Shown: piece after piece, positions 39,701 through 47,290 of the stretch
Position numbering within the stretch: the stretch's first letter is position 1
How the letters are laid out: every line of letters begins with the position of its first letter
From: Saturnia japonica
Lineage: Eukaryota > Arthropoda > Insecta > Lepidoptera > Saturniidae
DNA length: 64,000 nt
Assembly: GCA_033032175.1 (NCBI GenBank)
Contig: CM065307.1
Location: 9,424,001-9,488,000 of the forward strand
Direction: 5' to 3'
The notes under the pieces: model-generated
The model's database searches: none
What the model was told of the DNA's origin: nothing
What the model saw: only the letters and a program-made list of their open reading frames with translations
Made by a program: the position numbers and the translations under genes

Positions 39701-42179
39701 AAAGATGAGACCAGTACTCCATGCAGATCAGACTTGCTAAATAACTTTATCCACATTATGCCCAAGATAATTTTAACATGTATTTGAGCTTGGCAGAGTT
39801 ATTTTCTATTCTTTCAGTAAATAAGGTTGTTGAGGACAGATGAGTATACATCGCCTCACAGTATGTAATATACGAAATCTGATTTTGTATAACAAAACAT
39901 AGCAACATAAGGAGTCTAAGTTGTAATCTTTGTATTTTTTTTTCTGTATGACCAGTCAAGGTACTTTGTTTCGTGTTTCTATTGTAAATTATTGAGAATA
40001 TCTTATATATAAGTAACACCTGTTATTTTGTAGCTATAGGAATTATAAATGGTTTTCTCTTATAATATATGTCTATGTGCTTTTAGCAACATGCTTAGGA
40101 AATGTATATGGTTTAAAATGACTTAGTAATTAAAGTTACTGTCTCTTGAAGTTAGGGTAAGGATTACCTAGCTTATATTGTGTTGTTATGACTATTTACT
40201 TGTTAGGAACTGAGATTCATGTAGTAAAAGCAACTATGTCTTATATACTGCCATGTTATGTACAATTAATAATTTGAGTGTTTTTATTTGTAAGGTAAGT
40301 ATTCCCTAACCAGAAGACTATCTCAAGTCTTCTGAAGTAAATGGCCTATGTAAATAGTCTTATTTGAATTGTCTTATGGAATCTTATGTAAATAATTGTA
40401 TGTAAAACTGGCATTACATAACTCAAATGAGTTATTGATTTTTTGAGGAATAATTATTATTATTATTACCAATCAATTTAGAAACCTGTGATTGGTTAAA
40501 TATAATTCTAAGCATATGACGGCTAATGTAATAGTTATAAGTACATAAATCATTTAAAGTCCATACCAAATTGTCTGTGGGCACAGCTAGAAAATTCAGT
40601 TCACATCCAGATTGTAGGGGATTGGCTGGTTAAGAACAAAATAAATACAGTCTACTACTAAATTTGGTGGTGTTTTTTGGACCAATCCCAACAAAGGTCA
40701 TTTAAAAATGAATAAATTTATTTTGTTTATATAACTTATCTTTTTCTTTTTAATTGGTTTTCTATAGAAATTGACTTAGTTCATTTTTACATCCACAGTA
40801 AAAGGATGTGTATAAATTTATTATTTTCAAATTATGTTTATAAATATATCATACCTTTGCCAAAACTTATTTTAATTTAGTCAGTACCTTATGTCAATAT
40901 CATTTTTTGATGGTTGTCAAATAAAACAGTGAGGTACATATTTGCTTCAATCCAAAGCTATGAAAAGCAAACATGCTTCTATCCAATGTTAAAATGCAAA
41001 GACATCTTAGTCCTAAAATATTTATGAATCCGTCTACTGCAGTACTAATTACTATACATACATACATACATGGCCCAGTCTATATAGGTGTTTGGTTTCA
41101 GGAGATTTTGTTTTGTGAAATGTTTGTAGGATGACAGATTAAGAATACCAAATCGTAATTTTGCATTTCATTTCAGTTTTTATATTTTTTAGTTTTTGAG
41201 TAATTTTCTCAAAAACTGCAAATTACCTTGTAAAAATTAGAGAGGTACCTTTATAATCAGAGATCAAATCTCTATTGATTTCAGCCCCTTTGAAATCCTA
41301 ATTTGTGCAAAACAAAACCATGTTTCAAATAATTGGATTAAAATAAATGGTAGGTACACTAGGAAATAATGTGACCAGCTAATTTACTCAGTAGGATTAC
41401 AAACAGAGTATTTAAAACATTAATCTGGATGGTTTATTTGAAATGTACAATATGCAGTTTTGATAACACTATTTTTAACATACACATCAACTATGACTTA
41501 CATGATTCACTTCTGTAATTGTTTGTCTACTATGTATCTATATAATCAAAATGAGACACAAAACCTTCTGAATTATCTAGGCAAGTATATAAATATATGA
41601 AAAATATATAATTTGAATATAAAATATACTCCCAACATAAACAAACTTATGTGGGTAGTTAATTATTAAAAGTGGATATCTCATAATGGGTACTTTCTTA
41701 CGTATTTACTCTTTTAACAAAAGCTTGCTTTTGCTCCTTTAAAGCTATCCCTGGCTACGCCCATATCAACATGGTAGCAATAAAAAAAACGTAGGTAGGT
41801 ACTTACTGTCGAGGACTACACTTATTTGAGCCGGGTCTATGTCCAATGATATTTTATATTGTTCTAAAGCTTTGTCTTTTTGTCCCAATTTCTGAAGAGC
41901 TTGGCCAAGTAACTTATAAGCAGCGGCATTATTGTCTTTCTGAGAAATATATTGCTCAACGTATTTTTGACAATTGGCATAATCGCCCACATCGTAATAC
42001 AAACGTGCTACAGAATAAGCTCGGGTTTTAAACTGAAAAATAACCAATTTTATGAATTGAACGTCATCACTATCATTAAACTGATAAAAAGCTAAAAATG
42101 CTCAACTCACCTCTTTAACTGACAATTTAGATAATAAATTCTCAACATGTTTATCAACTTCCTTTTTATTTCTATACAT
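9747..42179 (-). CDS. Nup358: RanBP2/Nup358 nucleoporin (12 coding exons)
   Basis: Coding exons, minus strand in order: 42179-42111, 42032-41807, 34785-29132, 28602-28460, 25990-24633, 21530-21331, 17227-17087, 16822-16631, 15170-14841, 14732-14532, 10062-9940, 9791-9747. They total 8682 bp and translate without interruption to 2893 residues; every junction has GT/AG sites and phases agree. Domains: TPR region from residue 24 on; Ran-binding domains at about 1255-1395, 1519-1658, 1984-2090 and 2524-2661; RanBP2-type zinc fingers near 1703 and 1780; FG-type motifs in the linkers; an acidic tract near 2755-2775; a C-terminal RanBD-like segment 2772-2880. In known animals the protein forms the cytoplasmic filaments of the nuclear pore and binds RanGTP. 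No cyclophilin domain is seen. Introns carry many transposons. The symbol is by family recognition. Confidence 0.96.
9940..10062 (-). CDS. Nup358: RanBP2 exon 11 (C-terminal RanBD-like segment, second part)
   Basis: 123 bp, acceptor GGTGACAG, donor GTAATT. It encodes CTWSGIDYTSNDPIDKTVTVRF.DSETAIQFYD; aligned by eye this corresponds to the final WxAxDY...RF.....A..F signature of Ran-binding domains. It lies 4.5 kb from exon 10 across a LINE-filled intron. Confidence 0.85.
10285..11275 (+). pseudogene. LINE pol relic (endonuclease to start of RT)
   Basis: Lies in RanBP2 intron 10, opposite strand. Frames with stops and shifts encode an endonuclease end (VCGDFNIDIL..., then a CIDNIF motif) and the linker before reverse transcriptase (KIKTVWHIIKKETGK). 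These are typical of CR1/Jockey-type non-LTR elements. The relic breaks off near 11275, where an oppositely oriented LINE 3' end begins. Confidence 0.7.
11281..13500 (-). pseudogene. LINE relic, RT to 3' UTR, interrupted by other repeats
   Basis: Minus-strand pieces at about 13500-13310 encode FGFTKSKSTSDAGATLL and LSKAFDSVDH of a reverse transcriptase. Pieces at about 12480-11980 encode the catalytic-site region (FAGDTS, where FADD would be expected) and LLLNANKTKCMRF. 11980-11281 is the C-terminus and 3' UTR, which matches 61040-61375. The stretch 12484-13300 between the RT pieces is inserted sequence that starts with a family A fragment. CR1/Jockey-type, inactive. Confidence 0.78.
12484..12775 (+). 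repeat. Repeat family A fragment
   Basis: Contains the family signature GTAGCGTGAAGCTATATAG, TCAATGAATAGGCTAT, TTCCAGAGATTAGCGCG and AACAAAGAAACA in order. The same order occurs at 45160-45300 and 53440-53590. The family is probably the 3' end of a non-LTR element or a SINE. Confidence 0.5.
13610..13807 (-). pseudogene. LINE C-terminal fragment
   Basis: Encodes SRTLQLWIGLHNFFPWAMDL.LFKRD, matching the ending of many insect LINE polymerases (..LWN.LP..FP...DL..FK..V). It lacks everything upstream and is in RanBP2 intron 10. Confidence 0.6.
14532..14732 (-). CDS. Nup358: RanBP2 exon 10 (C-terminal RanBD-like segment, first part)
   Basis: 201 bp, acceptor TGTTAACAG, donor GTACTC. It encodes EEDESGAYYTCNGEAV...KILVTDSHTGEILTDML. 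It starts where a Ran-binding domain would (EEDE) but lacks WKERG. The strand pattern is compatible with a degenerate copy of the fold. Confidence 0.87.
14841..15170 (-). CDS. Nup358: RanBP2 exon 9 (acidic linker)
   Basis: 330 bp, acceptor ATTTTAG, donor GTGAGT, phase 0. It begins KLQAVTAKAIADEK and finishes in an Asp/Glu/Tyr-rich tract (EEEEEHDDDEYEQ...). The acidic tract resembles spacers between Ran-binding domains in the family. Function of this stretch is not known to me. Confidence 0.9.
15470..15690 (-). pseudogene. Mariner transposase C-terminal fragment
   Basis: Minus-strand frames encode FNFLHHNNSPSHKAIIVNEF and, after a frameshift, PDMAPADFFLFPKFKLPLRG. These are the second and third catalytic blocks of a mariner transposase (HHDNAP and SPDLAP.DFF types); the second block has N for D. 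Different subfamily from the two longer mariners in this window. In RanBP2 intron 8. Confidence 0.7.
15721..16017. repeat. Imperfect inverted repeat, arms about 90 bp
   Basis: 15721-15806 reads as the reverse complement of 15931-16017: the shared core includes TGTCCGTAAATTC, TCGCGTGTTCTTTTTT and AAAATAAT. The spacer is about 120 bp. The left arm abuts the mariner fragment. Both arms have a similar coding look (FSKI..IF) but I know no matching protein. Confidence 0.75.
16631..16822 (-). CDS. Nup358: RanBP2 exon 8 (RanBD4 end)
   Basis: 192 bp, acceptor TTTTTTTAG, donor GTGAGG. It encodes ILKLVLNMMLF...AWTWAGINYAE...EALAVRFKSTDLANRF, the closing part of RanBD4 with the tryptophan and RFK signatures. 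Confidence 0.95.
17087..17227 (-). CDS. Nup358: RanBP2 exon 7 (RanBD4 middle)
   Basis: 141 bp in phase 0 on both sides, donor GTATTA. It encodes QKLFGERCQLYRY...WKERGVGEIKIL...RLLLRREQ, the core of a Ran-binding domain including the Trp-Lys-Glu-Arg-Gly motif. Confidence 0.95.
17895..19179 (+). mobile_element. Mariner element M1, full length but inactive
   Basis: 1285 bp, the usual mariner length. Terminal inverted repeats of about 30 bp: TTAGGTACTTACATATGAAA at the left, its counterpart ending TGTAAGGACCTAA at the right, flanked by TA on both sides (17893-17894, 19180-19181). The transposase frame starts at 18081 with a helix-turn-helix domain (VRFWFQRFRSGNFDL). It has a stop at 18309, further stops and shifts, and TCNEKW where the first catalytic Asp should be. 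LLHDNARPHTA and YSPDLAPTDFHFF carry the other two catalytic blocks. In RanBP2 intron 6. Confidence 0.92.
19590..19830 (+). repeat. Repeat family D, copy 1
   Basis: Shares GGGATCT.AA.TGACATGTT.TGGT, GGATTATAAATTTAAA, TTGAGTTGTCACAAACACTC and GGGAGCCACCATCTTGTT with 44575-45480 and, reversed, with 57906-58090. In copy 2 family A is inserted inside it. Nature unknown, probably a non-autonomous element. Confidence 0.55.
20099..20368 (-). pseudogene. IS630/Tc1-like transposase fragment
   Basis: 89 codons: MRLLLHELGFRCKTCQSKRK, then RGKYITAIRKGQPIFFQYGTYI and RGTLSSIGKGNRLVIVRAG. The layout corresponds to a DDE-type endonuclease of IS630 relatives in insects (..LL..LGF....S.RK.L.E.., Y.DE.., GKG.R.I..HAG); the expected D-E near QYGTY is altered. 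Upstream sequence to about 20700 may hold its N-terminus but has many stops. In RanBP2 intron 6. Confidence 0.55.
21103..21230 (+). mobile_element. SINE-1 copy 2, head only
   Basis: Begins with an A box (TGGTTCAGTGGTAGCATG) and a B box (GAGTTCAAATC), followed by GAGCTTTCGGTGAAC as in the copies at 6482-6805 and 63391-63690. It breaks off soon after. RanBP2 intron 6. Confidence 0.62.
21331..21530 (-). CDS. Nup358: RanBP2 exon 6 (start of RanBD4)
   Basis: 200 bp, acceptor CTGTTTTAG, donor GTAAGT. It starts with KKPDFQWEGAGQQLF, a linker motif that precedes Ran-binding domains in this family, and ends with YEPVVPLPDKIVVSTGEEDE, the start of RanBD4. Confidence 0.93.
21600..24632 (-). other. RanBP2 intron 5, nothing recognised
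   Basis: About 3 kb of AT-rich intron. No open frame with recognisable content and no clear repeat ends. A short GC-richer patch near 24020-24220 is unexplained. Confidence 0.55.
24633..25990 (-). CDS. Nup358: RanBP2 exon 5 (end of RanBD3, SUMO-region-like motif, FG linker)
   Basis: 1358 bp, acceptor GTGTTTTAG, donor GTGAGT. The first 60 residues finish RanBD3 (WLFAANDFSEGE, FCLKF). Then comes an acidic stretch with DVIFVSE, a hydrophobic patch that resembles a SUMO-interacting motif, and LPENFFTYKNREPCQGC. The latter resembles the LPPTFF.YKNR sequence found beside the internal-repeat SUMO E3 region of vertebrate RanBP2. The remainder is a low-complexity Ser/Thr/Asn linker with IFGG and VFGN motifs. 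The exon ends one base into the codon shared with exon 6. Confidence 0.93.
26435..26995 (+). repeat. LTR-like family L, copy 2
   Basis: Shares ordered blocks with the adjoining 27040-27560: ACAAGTGT, TTCGTGTCTTA, CGTAAATTAC, ATGACATGT, CGAAAAGTAAAG, AACACGAA and CTTAAGCTCGAAGAGG. The two copies are diverged and lie in tandem in RanBP2 intron 4. Whether they are LTRs is inferred. Confidence 0.4.
27040..27560 (+). repeat. LTR-like family L, copy 3
   Basis: Related to both 600-1010 and 26435-26995. It ends with ACTACTTAAGCTCGAAGAGG, a motif that occurs twice at the end of copy 2 as well. It is followed by GC-rich sequence. Confidence 0.42.
27650..27890. repeat. GC-rich island with a 13-C run and a 20-bp tandem duplication
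   Basis: A GC-rich block inside an AT-rich intron. It contains 13 consecutive C at 27799-27811 and two copies of ACAACAAGTGAAATTGTGA (27841-27859, 27861-27879). Probably internal retroelement sequence attached to the family L repeat; no protein recognised. Confidence 0.45.
28460..28602 (-). CDS. Nup358: RanBP2 exon 4 (start of RanBD3)
   Basis: 143 bp, acceptor TTTATAG and donor GTGAGT. It encodes residues 1984-2030 with the RanBD core EENETTLYC...ELFRF and WKKRGIGNVKIL. The usual FKPI-PLP lead is absent here and not visible at the end of exon 3. Confidence 0.93.
29132..34785 (-). CDS. Nup358: RanBP2 exon 3 (5654 bp; TPR, RanBD1, RanBD2, two zinc fingers)
   Basis: Acceptor TTTCATTTCAG before 34785 and donor GTAAGT after 29132; it encodes residues 99-1983 without a stop. 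The first part continues the helical TPR/alpha-solenoid region, followed by a predicted coiled coil (near 2.4 kb into the exon, Lys/Glu/Leu heptads) and a Pro/Gln/Thr-rich linker. RanBD1 and RanBD2 each have the FKPI-PLP start, KTGEEDE, WKERGLG and RRE(Q)I motifs. Two zinc fingers follow with the W-x-C-x2-C-x10-C-x2-C spacing of the RanBP2 type. The tail has FG-type motifs (FNFG, FSLK). A perfect 42-bp in-frame tandem duplication lies at 32601-32684. Confidence 0.97.
32601..32684 (-). repeat. 42-bp perfect tandem duplication inside RanBP2 exon 3
   Basis: The unit beginning TGATAACTAGTAGCATTTGC occurs at 32601-32642 and again at 32643-32684 with no difference. It encodes a repeated 14-residue block (TPKASFHANATSYH-type) and keeps the frame. 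Confidence 0.93.
35151..35740 (+). repeat. Repeat family B, copy 1
   Basis: Starts CTAGCTGTGCCCCAAAGTTA and contains ACACCCGTGTTTTTTT, TACAAATTATTTTAATTT, GAAGTAACTTTTGTTTGTAAGG and AAGGACCAATATAG. The same blocks occur in order at 58537-60917 (split) and on the other strand at 43950-44430. Likely a LINE 3' end or SINE-like family. RanBP2 intron 2. Confidence 0.6.
36342..39238 (+). pseudogene. Helitron Rep/helicase relic
   Basis: Starts MPKKSRSQLSRNSC then a stop. The N-terminal block holds three repeats of an ESS...SQRLAEQ motif, characteristic of lepidopteran Helitrons. It is followed by a zinc-finger-like segment (CSKCSAKNETNGMCC.SGKV), then FL.NIRKYNSVFQMTSFG, the RYNAPAVNEVAVLLVDE block, FFDLCHNDEFAATLLYEEVP, RIYTIHPNNQE, VNGILHPTYQAACLALGLL and a degraded P-loop (DVPDGTGNIF). 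Many stops and shifts. A segment of about 380 bp (38038-38412) is inserted between two copies of CCTAATAATCAGGAGT. Sits in RanBP2 intron 2 on the opposite strand. Replication-initiator tyrosines were not identified. Confidence 0.88.
39345..39725 (-). pseudogene. LINE C-terminus and 3' UTR
   Basis: Minus-strand reading from 39722 gives MEYWSHLWDGLAKYLLEALE and LQSLEYLRKVASL, the conserved ending of many insect LINE reverse transcriptases. It is followed by a 3' region with CTAGGCAATCATGCTCCAT and GGGAGATTGTGATCAAACGC, a common lepidopteran LINE tail. Truncated at the 5' side. RanBP2 intron 2. Confidence 0.65.
40000..41035 (-). other. RanBP2 intron 2, nothing recognised
   Basis: AT-rich intron sequence, no protein-like frame and no repeat shared with another part of the window that I could see. 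Confidence 0.5.
41040..41300 (+). repeat. Repeat family F, copy 1, with a CATA microsatellite
   Basis: A short CATA array at about 41055-41071 is followed by TTTTGTTTTGTGAAATGTTT and AGATTAAGAATACCAAATCG. These and AATTACCTTGTAAAAATTAG match the reverse complement of 51070-51290. Confidence 0.5.
41807..42032 (-). CDS. Nup358: RanBP2 exon 2 (TPR)
   Basis: Acceptor TTTTTTCAG, donor GTAAGT. It encodes residues 24-98 with a clear tetratricopeptide pattern (AAAYKLLGQALQKLGQ followed by KALEQYKISLDIDP). It ends one base into codon 99, which the next exon completes as ATT. Confidence 0.92.
42111..42179 (-). CDS. Nup358: RanBP2 exon 1 (start codon)
   Basis: ATG at 42179-42177 opens 23 codons (MYRNKKEVDKHVENLLSKLS...). 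The exon ends AAAGAG before GTGAGT, phase 0. The N-terminal charged helix before the TPR motifs fits RanBP2 family N-termini. Confidence 0.9.
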
Positions 42180-43945
42180 TTTCACAATAAGTTTTAGATA
42201 AGTAACGCGCCACCTTTGATTACTTTGTACTAGAAAAATCGCGTGGGGCCAAAATCACCATGATCTGTCGCTAACGGCAAAGTTTCTACAGTGTTCCAAA
42301 TGTATTCTCTACACCACAGACTAAGTAGAGACTCTACTCTATGCTACAGTGCGTTTATTGAATTACCCGTCAGCCGTCAGTGTCACCCGATTAATTGATA
42401 GAAATTAAACTGTATGATTACAAAACCAGCTTAATTTTTTTAGGTAATTTTAAGCTTGTTATACACAATACTAGAATCTTTAGCTAATTTTAAATCATTA
42501 TAACTCCATTAACTAATTTTCGCGGTGTTTACAAAATAGACTTTATAGTAAGACAACCCGTCCCTAGTACTTCCAGACCAAAGAATATATAACCGTGATA
42601 TACGTCTCCCGTCTAGGTACTATGATTACTCTATGTAGGTTGTATATGCTTATGTAGTTAGTTCTATTCTTGAATTTGACAGAGAATAAAAAGAGAGCTC
42701 TAGGAAGCGGGTCATTTGATGTCTTTTAAAATGACTGTCGTGTTTTCTGATTATTTTATTTAATAGCCTAACTTACGAATGTGTAATACATTGTGGTGGT
42801 TGAATAAACATTTCAACGATCTGCCGACTACATTATTTATAATACTGAGCTAGCTTGGCGAAAACTTAAATAAATGTAACTTTACAAATAAATACAATAA
42901 ATTTGCAAAAAATTACTTATTAATAGAAATTAAGATATAAAATACGTAACTTAAACACACATACTTTCATTTTCCTTTTACATCAATAACCAATATATGA
43001 GCCACAGAAACATACATTTTTCTTAATAATTAATTACGCTCTTATATTCAATTAAGACGATTAAATGACCTAATTAATTAATGTAATTAAATAAATATAT
43101 ACACTATATTGCACAAACGAACCAAGACATAATCTGTTCCATTGAATTGTTGTTGCTGTACAATAAATATTGCTTTCTCAGTCATCGTATTGTGACTACG
43201 ATCTCTAAAGCAAAATTTTATTTTATAAATTATTTGTTACGCGATTGCTGTACGAATAGAACCACGAAAAGAAGAAACTTCCAATTTTACGTAAAAACGT
43301 GAAAAATGAGAAAAATTGAGAACGTGCTCCGTGGAGTCTGCTGTGGCATGGCAGTACTGCCAGTTCATCTTACGGATGTAAATTTCAAAAAAAATTAAGT
43401 ATTAAAAAATTGACTATTTTTTAAAATAATAAACTCAATTAATTAATAATCGATCTTTATTACAAAAATAATCAATTTTTTAATAATCTATGTTTTTCAT
43501 ATTTTCTTGAGAAATTTAATTATAACCTGAAATGTTGAGAATCATAACTTTCTTAATCAATTTAAATTAATATATTTCAATAAAAAGACAAAAAATATTG
43601 TTAATAACGGAGAATGCCCATTCTTGTACCAAATTTTGTTGTTTAATAAGGTTGAATAAAAAGTAAATAATTTTTTTTTATTTATTATTTTACAACCTTT
43701 TATCCTCGGAATTTGGTTTTCAAAGTAGGAATATTCTTTAAATTTTTAATAGTATTATCTATTATATGTATACTACTATAACAAAGCGGAAGTGTATTTA
43801 TGTTTTTTTTTTTGTTTAATATTTAATCTTTGAAAGTACCATTCTGATTTGAAACATTCTTTTTGTATATGATACATTGATTCACAAGGAATAGTATAGC
43901 CTATTTAGAATCAAGATAAACCTCTTAACCAGCCTTTAATATTGA
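42180..43945. other. Region upstream of RanBP2, including its promoter
   Basis: The RanBP2 promoter must lie in the first part, but no clear TATA or initiator stands out. The rest is AT-rich with no credible gene. Confidence 0.5.
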
Positions 43946-43949
43946 TTTT

Positions 43950-44430
43950 TGTAAAGTAAGTCGGAACACGAAGTTCTCCCGAACTGCTTTATCCACGTGC
44001 GCTGCAATAAAGTTTAGTTTTACGTAAATACATGTTGTACAAAAATATTGGGCCTTAGTACATCTTTAAAATAATCCACAATAGCATATGCCTATATCTT
44101 ATGCATAACCTCAGAATACAGTTTGTTCTGTATTCTGAGTGCATAACCCACAATAAGCTATTATATAACAAAGAGTGGTTTAACATTAAAAAGTGATTTA
44201 AGATCATTATTTTACACGTGGTATATTAATCCTTACAAACAAGAGTTACTTCATCTTAAAGACAATTTTATGAAGTTAAATTTTACTCTTTTGCATGTTA
44301 TTTGGACACATAGTTTAGGAGATAATGAAAAATTGAAATAATTTGTATTTGTGGGAAGAACAATTATGATAGGCTACACGGGTCAAAATTAACACGGGTG
44401 AAACCGTGGGGCACAGCTAAAAATTATTAT
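43950..44430 (-). repeat. Repeat family B, copy 2
   Basis: On the minus strand it has the family start (AGCTGTGCCCCACGGTTTCA), ACACGGGTGAAACCG on the plus strand, and the AGGCATATGCTAT and ACTAAGG blocks. It carries a small palindromic insertion at 44110-44139. Confidence 0.62.
44110..44139. mobile_element. 30-bp perfect palindrome inserted with a target duplication
   Basis: CTCAGAATACAG and CTGTATTCTGAG form a perfect 12-bp stem around a 6-base loop. The direct repeat TGCATAAC (8 bp, or 9 bp with the next C) lies on both sides at 44102 and 44140. The homologous family B copy near 58850 has a single TGCATAAC and no palindrome, so it serves as an empty site. Confidence 0.7.
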
Positions 44431-44574
44431 ACACTGCGTAAATAGTTCCAAAGACGTGGGTGGTGCGTTCCATTACTTGTATTACAATCCTTTTCAACAC
44501 AAAAATACAATATTTAATTAAAAAGCAACTCATTATTCAATTATAAATAACGATATTTATGGGTGATATATAGG

Positions 44575-45580
44575 GGCGATTGAAGTTTTTGGTGGGATCT
44601 TAAAATGACATGTTTTGGTATTTGGTTTTCATTTTTAAATATCTGACTCACGCATCTTCGTCTGCGTCACATGAGAGGGAGAGAGAGAGGGTTAGAAAGA
44701 TTGGGTCGTAGGTCGTAGGCACCTACAAAACAATTGTAAAGGAGCTGAAACTTTCATTACTTTGCTGCGGATTTATTTTAAAACTGTGATATCTCCTAAG
44801 ATATTTATTGAAATCAATTGATGTCAAGGGCAATTTTATTAAAAACTAAATATTTGTGATGAATATTTTATTTCAATAAGGTTAATACCATGTTTATAGA
44901 AACACCTTCGCAAATAATGCAATATTTTAGAACAAATTTTATTACCATAAAAAAGGTTATATTGAGTCAACTTTAAAAGATAGCCAAATGTTATCACGGA
45001 CTTTTTTTTTTACTTTTTAAGAGAAACAATCCGTCACACATGATTGTTAAGTAACTTTACGCATTTACGCAGCGCACGCAATGGAAGCTCTCAAAAGCAA
45101 TAATCCTTCCCCGTTTTTGCAATATTTATCATTGATTCTTTGCTTCTATTGGTCGTAGCGTGATGTTATATAGCCCATAGGCCTTCTTCAATCAATGGGA
45201 TATCCAACAAAAAATATTTTTTCTATTCGAAGAAGTAGTTCCTGAGATTAGAGCGATCAACCAAACAAACAAACAAAGAAACTCTTCAGCTTAATAGTAC
45301 TAGTATAGATCCATTAACTTAGGTTTTAAACCCTATATCATGTAATACTGGTAGCGTTTTGTATGATATAGCTTGTGCATGTGAAATGGATTATAAATAT
45401 AAACTGGAAGCATACATTTTGATGTGCCACGAAAACTCCCTAGAAAGTTCTAACAAGGGAGCCACCATCTTGTTTACCAATATATTCACTTGATAATGGC
45501 AGTAATAGTTTTCAATAAAGAGGACTGGTTGGCAAGTTAGTAAGAAGAAGGGTGATTGAGTACCTACTGTCACAATTTTT
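44575..45580 (+). repeat. Repeat family D, copy 2, split by a family A insertion
   Basis: The left part (44575-44640) and right part (45311-45580) are continuous in copy 1 at 19590-19830. The right part continues with a block (GATAATGGCAGTAAT, AAAGAGGACTGGTT) that recurs at 48460-48530. Confidence 0.6.
44641..45310 (+). repeat. Repeat family A, longest copy
   Basis: Begins CTGACTCACGCATCTTCGTC, has a GA-rich tract and GATATCTCCTAAGATATTT, and ends AAACTCTTCAGCTTAATAGT then AGTATAGAT. Collinear with 52906-53593. No coding frame remains. It resembles LINE-derived 3' ends common in Lepidoptera. Confidence 0.62.
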
Positions 45581-45889
45581 TTTACATTAGATCCATTAAA
45601 AAATAAAACCAATGTGAAAAAAAACTATTTTTAAGTAATCAATTTTTTGGTATAAAAAAATCGATTATTAATCGTTTTAAGATTAGGTCAGATTAGCTCA
45701 GATTAGGTCAGATTAGCAGCTCAGATTAGGTATATGAAATTCATATTTATGCTTTTGGTGAGAAAGAAATAAAAGTGGTTTCACATTTGTCAAAAAACCT
45801 TGAAGCAGGTCTGTACAATAAGGGATGAATTTAATTATTTTTGAAGTTTTATTGGGACGGTTAATACGTTGGATTCATATTGCCATATA

Positions 45890-47110
45890 ATGACAATACC
45901 AAACACACTATAATAAACCCATCTACTTTTTCATCTCAAATGTCTGGCGTCTGGTTAGAAATTCCAAATTTAGGCTTGTATATTTGTGTTTCGAATTTAG
46001 TGATTCATTTGTTTTCGCACAATTTTATTTCTCTTTGACGTTGTTTTCACATAATAGAAAATTTTAAATATCCGCCTTATTTATGGCATTCGCGCTGCAG
46101 AATCAGCTCGAAGGATTAATGATGTGTATGGGAAAACTAGTGTAAAAGGAAACACGGCACGTTTTTGGTTCCAAAGTTTTGGTTCTGGAAAAATTTGACC
46201 TACGAAACAAACTCCGTGGACGGTTGGAGACCCTAGTTGATAATGAAGAATTAAAGCTGATCGTGGAAGTGGATCTATAGCAAACCAGTTCAGATTTCAG
46301 TTTTATATTAATTCACTTGAAATGAATTGGAAAAGTGAAAGCTCGAGAAATGGGTACCGCATGAATTGACTGAAGCATATCAACAAACACACATTGAGTG
46401 CTGCATTACATTACTCAACCGTCACAATAACAAGGGAATTTTTTATCGTATTGTTACTTGTGACGAAAAATAAATCCTTTATAATAATCAGAAAATACTC
46501 ATCACAGTAGTTGATCCTAGCAGAACTGGCCAAATCCTGTCCCAAGCGAAAGTCGTCTCAGAAAAAGGTATTTGTGAGTGTTTGGTGGACCAGTGCTGGT
46601 GTCGTACACTACAACTTCGTAAGATCTGTCCAGACGATAATGGCAGATCTGTATTGTCAACAATTACAAACCTTGTCGGAAAAGCTAGCCGTTAAACAAC
46701 CAAGACTGGTCAATATCTCTTCAGAACAACGCTAGACCCCATACTTTACGACCGACGGTCATTAAATTAGAGGAACTGCGATTGGAAAGTCTCCGAAACC
46801 CACCATATTCCCCGGACATTGCTCCAACAGATTATCACTTTTTTCGGAATTTGGACAATTTCTAGTAAGGAGAATAAATTCAATTCCGACGAGGCTGCCC
46901 AAACTGCCTTCAAAGATTATTTTGATTCTTGCTCCCACAATTTTTTGGAATTGGAATCCCACAATTGGTATCAATCAACTACCTTTAAAATGGCGAAAGT
47001 GCATAGATAATAATGGTACATACTTCGGTTCATTAAATGAATAATTTCATAATATATTTTTCATTTTACTTTTACCATATAAAACGCTAATTCCATATGT
47101 AAGGACCTAA
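45890..47110 (+). mobile_element. Mariner element M2, degraded
   Basis: Same family as M1 at 17895-19179, with a shared core (CGAAGGATTAATGATGTGTA, TTTGGTGGACCAGTGCTGGT, CATATTCCCCGGAC). The right terminal repeat is intact (CATATGTAAGGACCTAA, ending 47110); the left one is decayed, so the start is approximate. The first catalytic Asp is present (TCDEK) but is followed directly by a stop; many other stops and shifts. Confidence 0.85.
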
Positions 47111-47139
47111 AGGGTACGCGCACGGTCAAGGACCTACGC

Positions 47140-47290
47140 ATTAGATCTTTTGCCATAACTTATTCACCACACTCATCCGATAATAAATATTTTATAGAAA
47201 AACCCAATTACACTTTGCTCGATCTGGGAATCGAACCCAGGACCTCGATAATAGCAGTCGATGTAAGAGACTGATTTCGAATATAGCATA
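47140..47290 (-). mobile_element. tRNA-derived SINE fragment (SINE-2)
   Basis: A B box with flanking arm (CCTGGGTTCGATTCCCAG on the minus strand) is clear, and sequence toward the A box (TTACATCGACTGCTATTATC) is tRNA-like but no acceptor stem forms. Different sequence from SINE-1. Confidence 0.45.

Noticed and set aside
43345..43365. Palindrome TGGCAGTACTGCCA
   Set aside because: Short, no flanking duplication and no second copy noticed; probably chance.
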